Shown in pieces: positions 6,258-6,707 of a DNA stretch of 6,707 nt. Numbering within the stretch: position 1 is the stretch's first letter; each line of letters starts with the position of its first letter. Source of the stretch: an uncultured bacterium (GTDB lineage: Bacteria > Verrucomicrobiota > Lentisphaeria > Victivallales > UBA1829); NCBI GenBank assembly GCA_900549045.1, contig URNE01000131.1, positions 1 through 6,707 of the forward strand, in the 5' to 3' direction. The notes beneath the pieces are model-generated. The model was not told the DNA's origin. It was given only the letters and a program-made list of their open reading frames with translations, and did no database searches. A program made the translations under genes and the position numbers.

Positions 6258-6707
6258 TGCCGATGCTCCCGACACAACCGGAAGAACAGCACGCAGTTCA
6301 TCTGCCCGACCCCTGGCTCTGGTTTCAGGCGCTGCGCTACACCGCCCCCTACCAGACTTCAATGCACCGTCACCCGGCGTGGCAGCTGACCGCATCGCTG
6401 GAAGGGGAATTCCGCTTCCGTACGGAAAAAACGACCATGCATATCCGTCCGGGTGAATGGATCCTCATGGCGCCAGGTCTCCGCCACGACGCCGGCAGCG
6501 ATTCGCAAACGGCCTCCGCCATTCAGATCTTCTTCCGTCATTTTCCCGCGGACCTCATGCCGGAGTTCGCCGGACGTTTCAATCTCCAGCGCAAAATCGC
6601 ACTGACCGGAAGCATGAATTTGGAAACTCTCCGTCACATCCGGTCCGCCTTCATGCAGCATACGAAACCCGATGCGGCTTACTGCAGAACATGGAGCTGC
6701 ACACTGG
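6257..6707 (+). CDS. Probable AraC-family transcriptional regulator, N-terminal part (runs off the window)
   Basis: An open frame of 150 codons begins at the ATG overlapping the preceding stop codon (TGATG) and has no stop before the window ends. The N-terminal part looks like a cupin sensor domain of the AraC type: a tryptophan-rich lead-in, then MHRHPAWQLTASLEGEF (about 36-52, with the HxH at 37 and 39), and the second cupin motif MHIRPGEWILMAPGLRH (about 61-77). This layout is typical of the effector-binding half of AraC regulators. The DNA-binding helix-turn-helix half would lie beyond the edge and cannot be checked, so a plain cupin protein is the alternative. No strong Shine-Dalgarno is visible before 6257, and an internal ATG at 6263 could also serve, so translation probably depends on coupling to the upstream gene. 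Confidence 0.65.
   Translation, partial: MPMLPTQPEEQHAVHLPDPWLWFQALRYTAPYQTSMHRHPAWQLTASLEGEFRFRTEKTTMHIRPGEWILMAPGLRHDAGSDSQTASAIQIFFRHFPADLMPEFAGRFNLQRKIALTGSMNLETLRHIRSAFMQHTKPDAAYCRTWSCTL

Overview
The window is a compact stretch of bacterial chromosome. Six genes all lie on the + strand and are almost fully overlapping or abutting. GC content is moderately high (roughly 55-60% by eye), with a strong preference for codons ending in C. The make-up suggests a PVC-group bacterium, most likely Lentisphaerae/Victivallales-like. The main clues are the release-factor-like protein with a helix-turn-helix-like tail ending in a LPPLRP motif, the VH--SGVTRDR form of the first Der switch region, and a cupin/AraC-type regulator. 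This placement rests on remembered family resemblance and not on a search.

Layout from left to right: pheT (phenylalanyl-tRNA synthetase beta chain, complete, 19-2424); a small membrane protein starting at GTG (2433-2756); der/engA (double-GTPase ribosome assembly factor, 2749-4206); a GGQ-containing peptide chain release factor-like protein (4206-4694); a COG2509-type FAD-dependent dehydrogenase-like protein (4698-6257); and the N-terminal cupin part of a probable AraC-family regulator (6257 to the window edge). Junctions are +8 nt, an 8-nt overlap, a 1-nt overlap (TGATG), +3 nt and a 1-nt overlap (TGATG). No gap is long enough for a terminator or an independent promoter, so the six genes look like one translationally coupled operon. 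Three of the six (pheT, der, the release factor-like gene) serve translation or ribosome biogenesis. pheS probably lies just upstream, outside the window.

The most striking observation is in der. The second GTPase domain has a textbook P-loop (GRPNVGKS, residues 195-202). The first has the same alignment position filled by FRLNFFKS (residues 18-25): both P-loop glycines are phenylalanine, while the Lys-Ser, the G2 threonine, the DTGG and the NKVD motifs remain. At DNA level, six of the seven guanines expected from the paralogous P-loop have been lost, five of them to T, and no GG dinucleotide occurs for about 116 nt. It could be a natural loss of nucleotide binding in G-domain 1 or a sequence artefact. 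No other reading frame restores the motif. No mobile elements, CRISPR arrays, tRNA or rRNA genes were seen.
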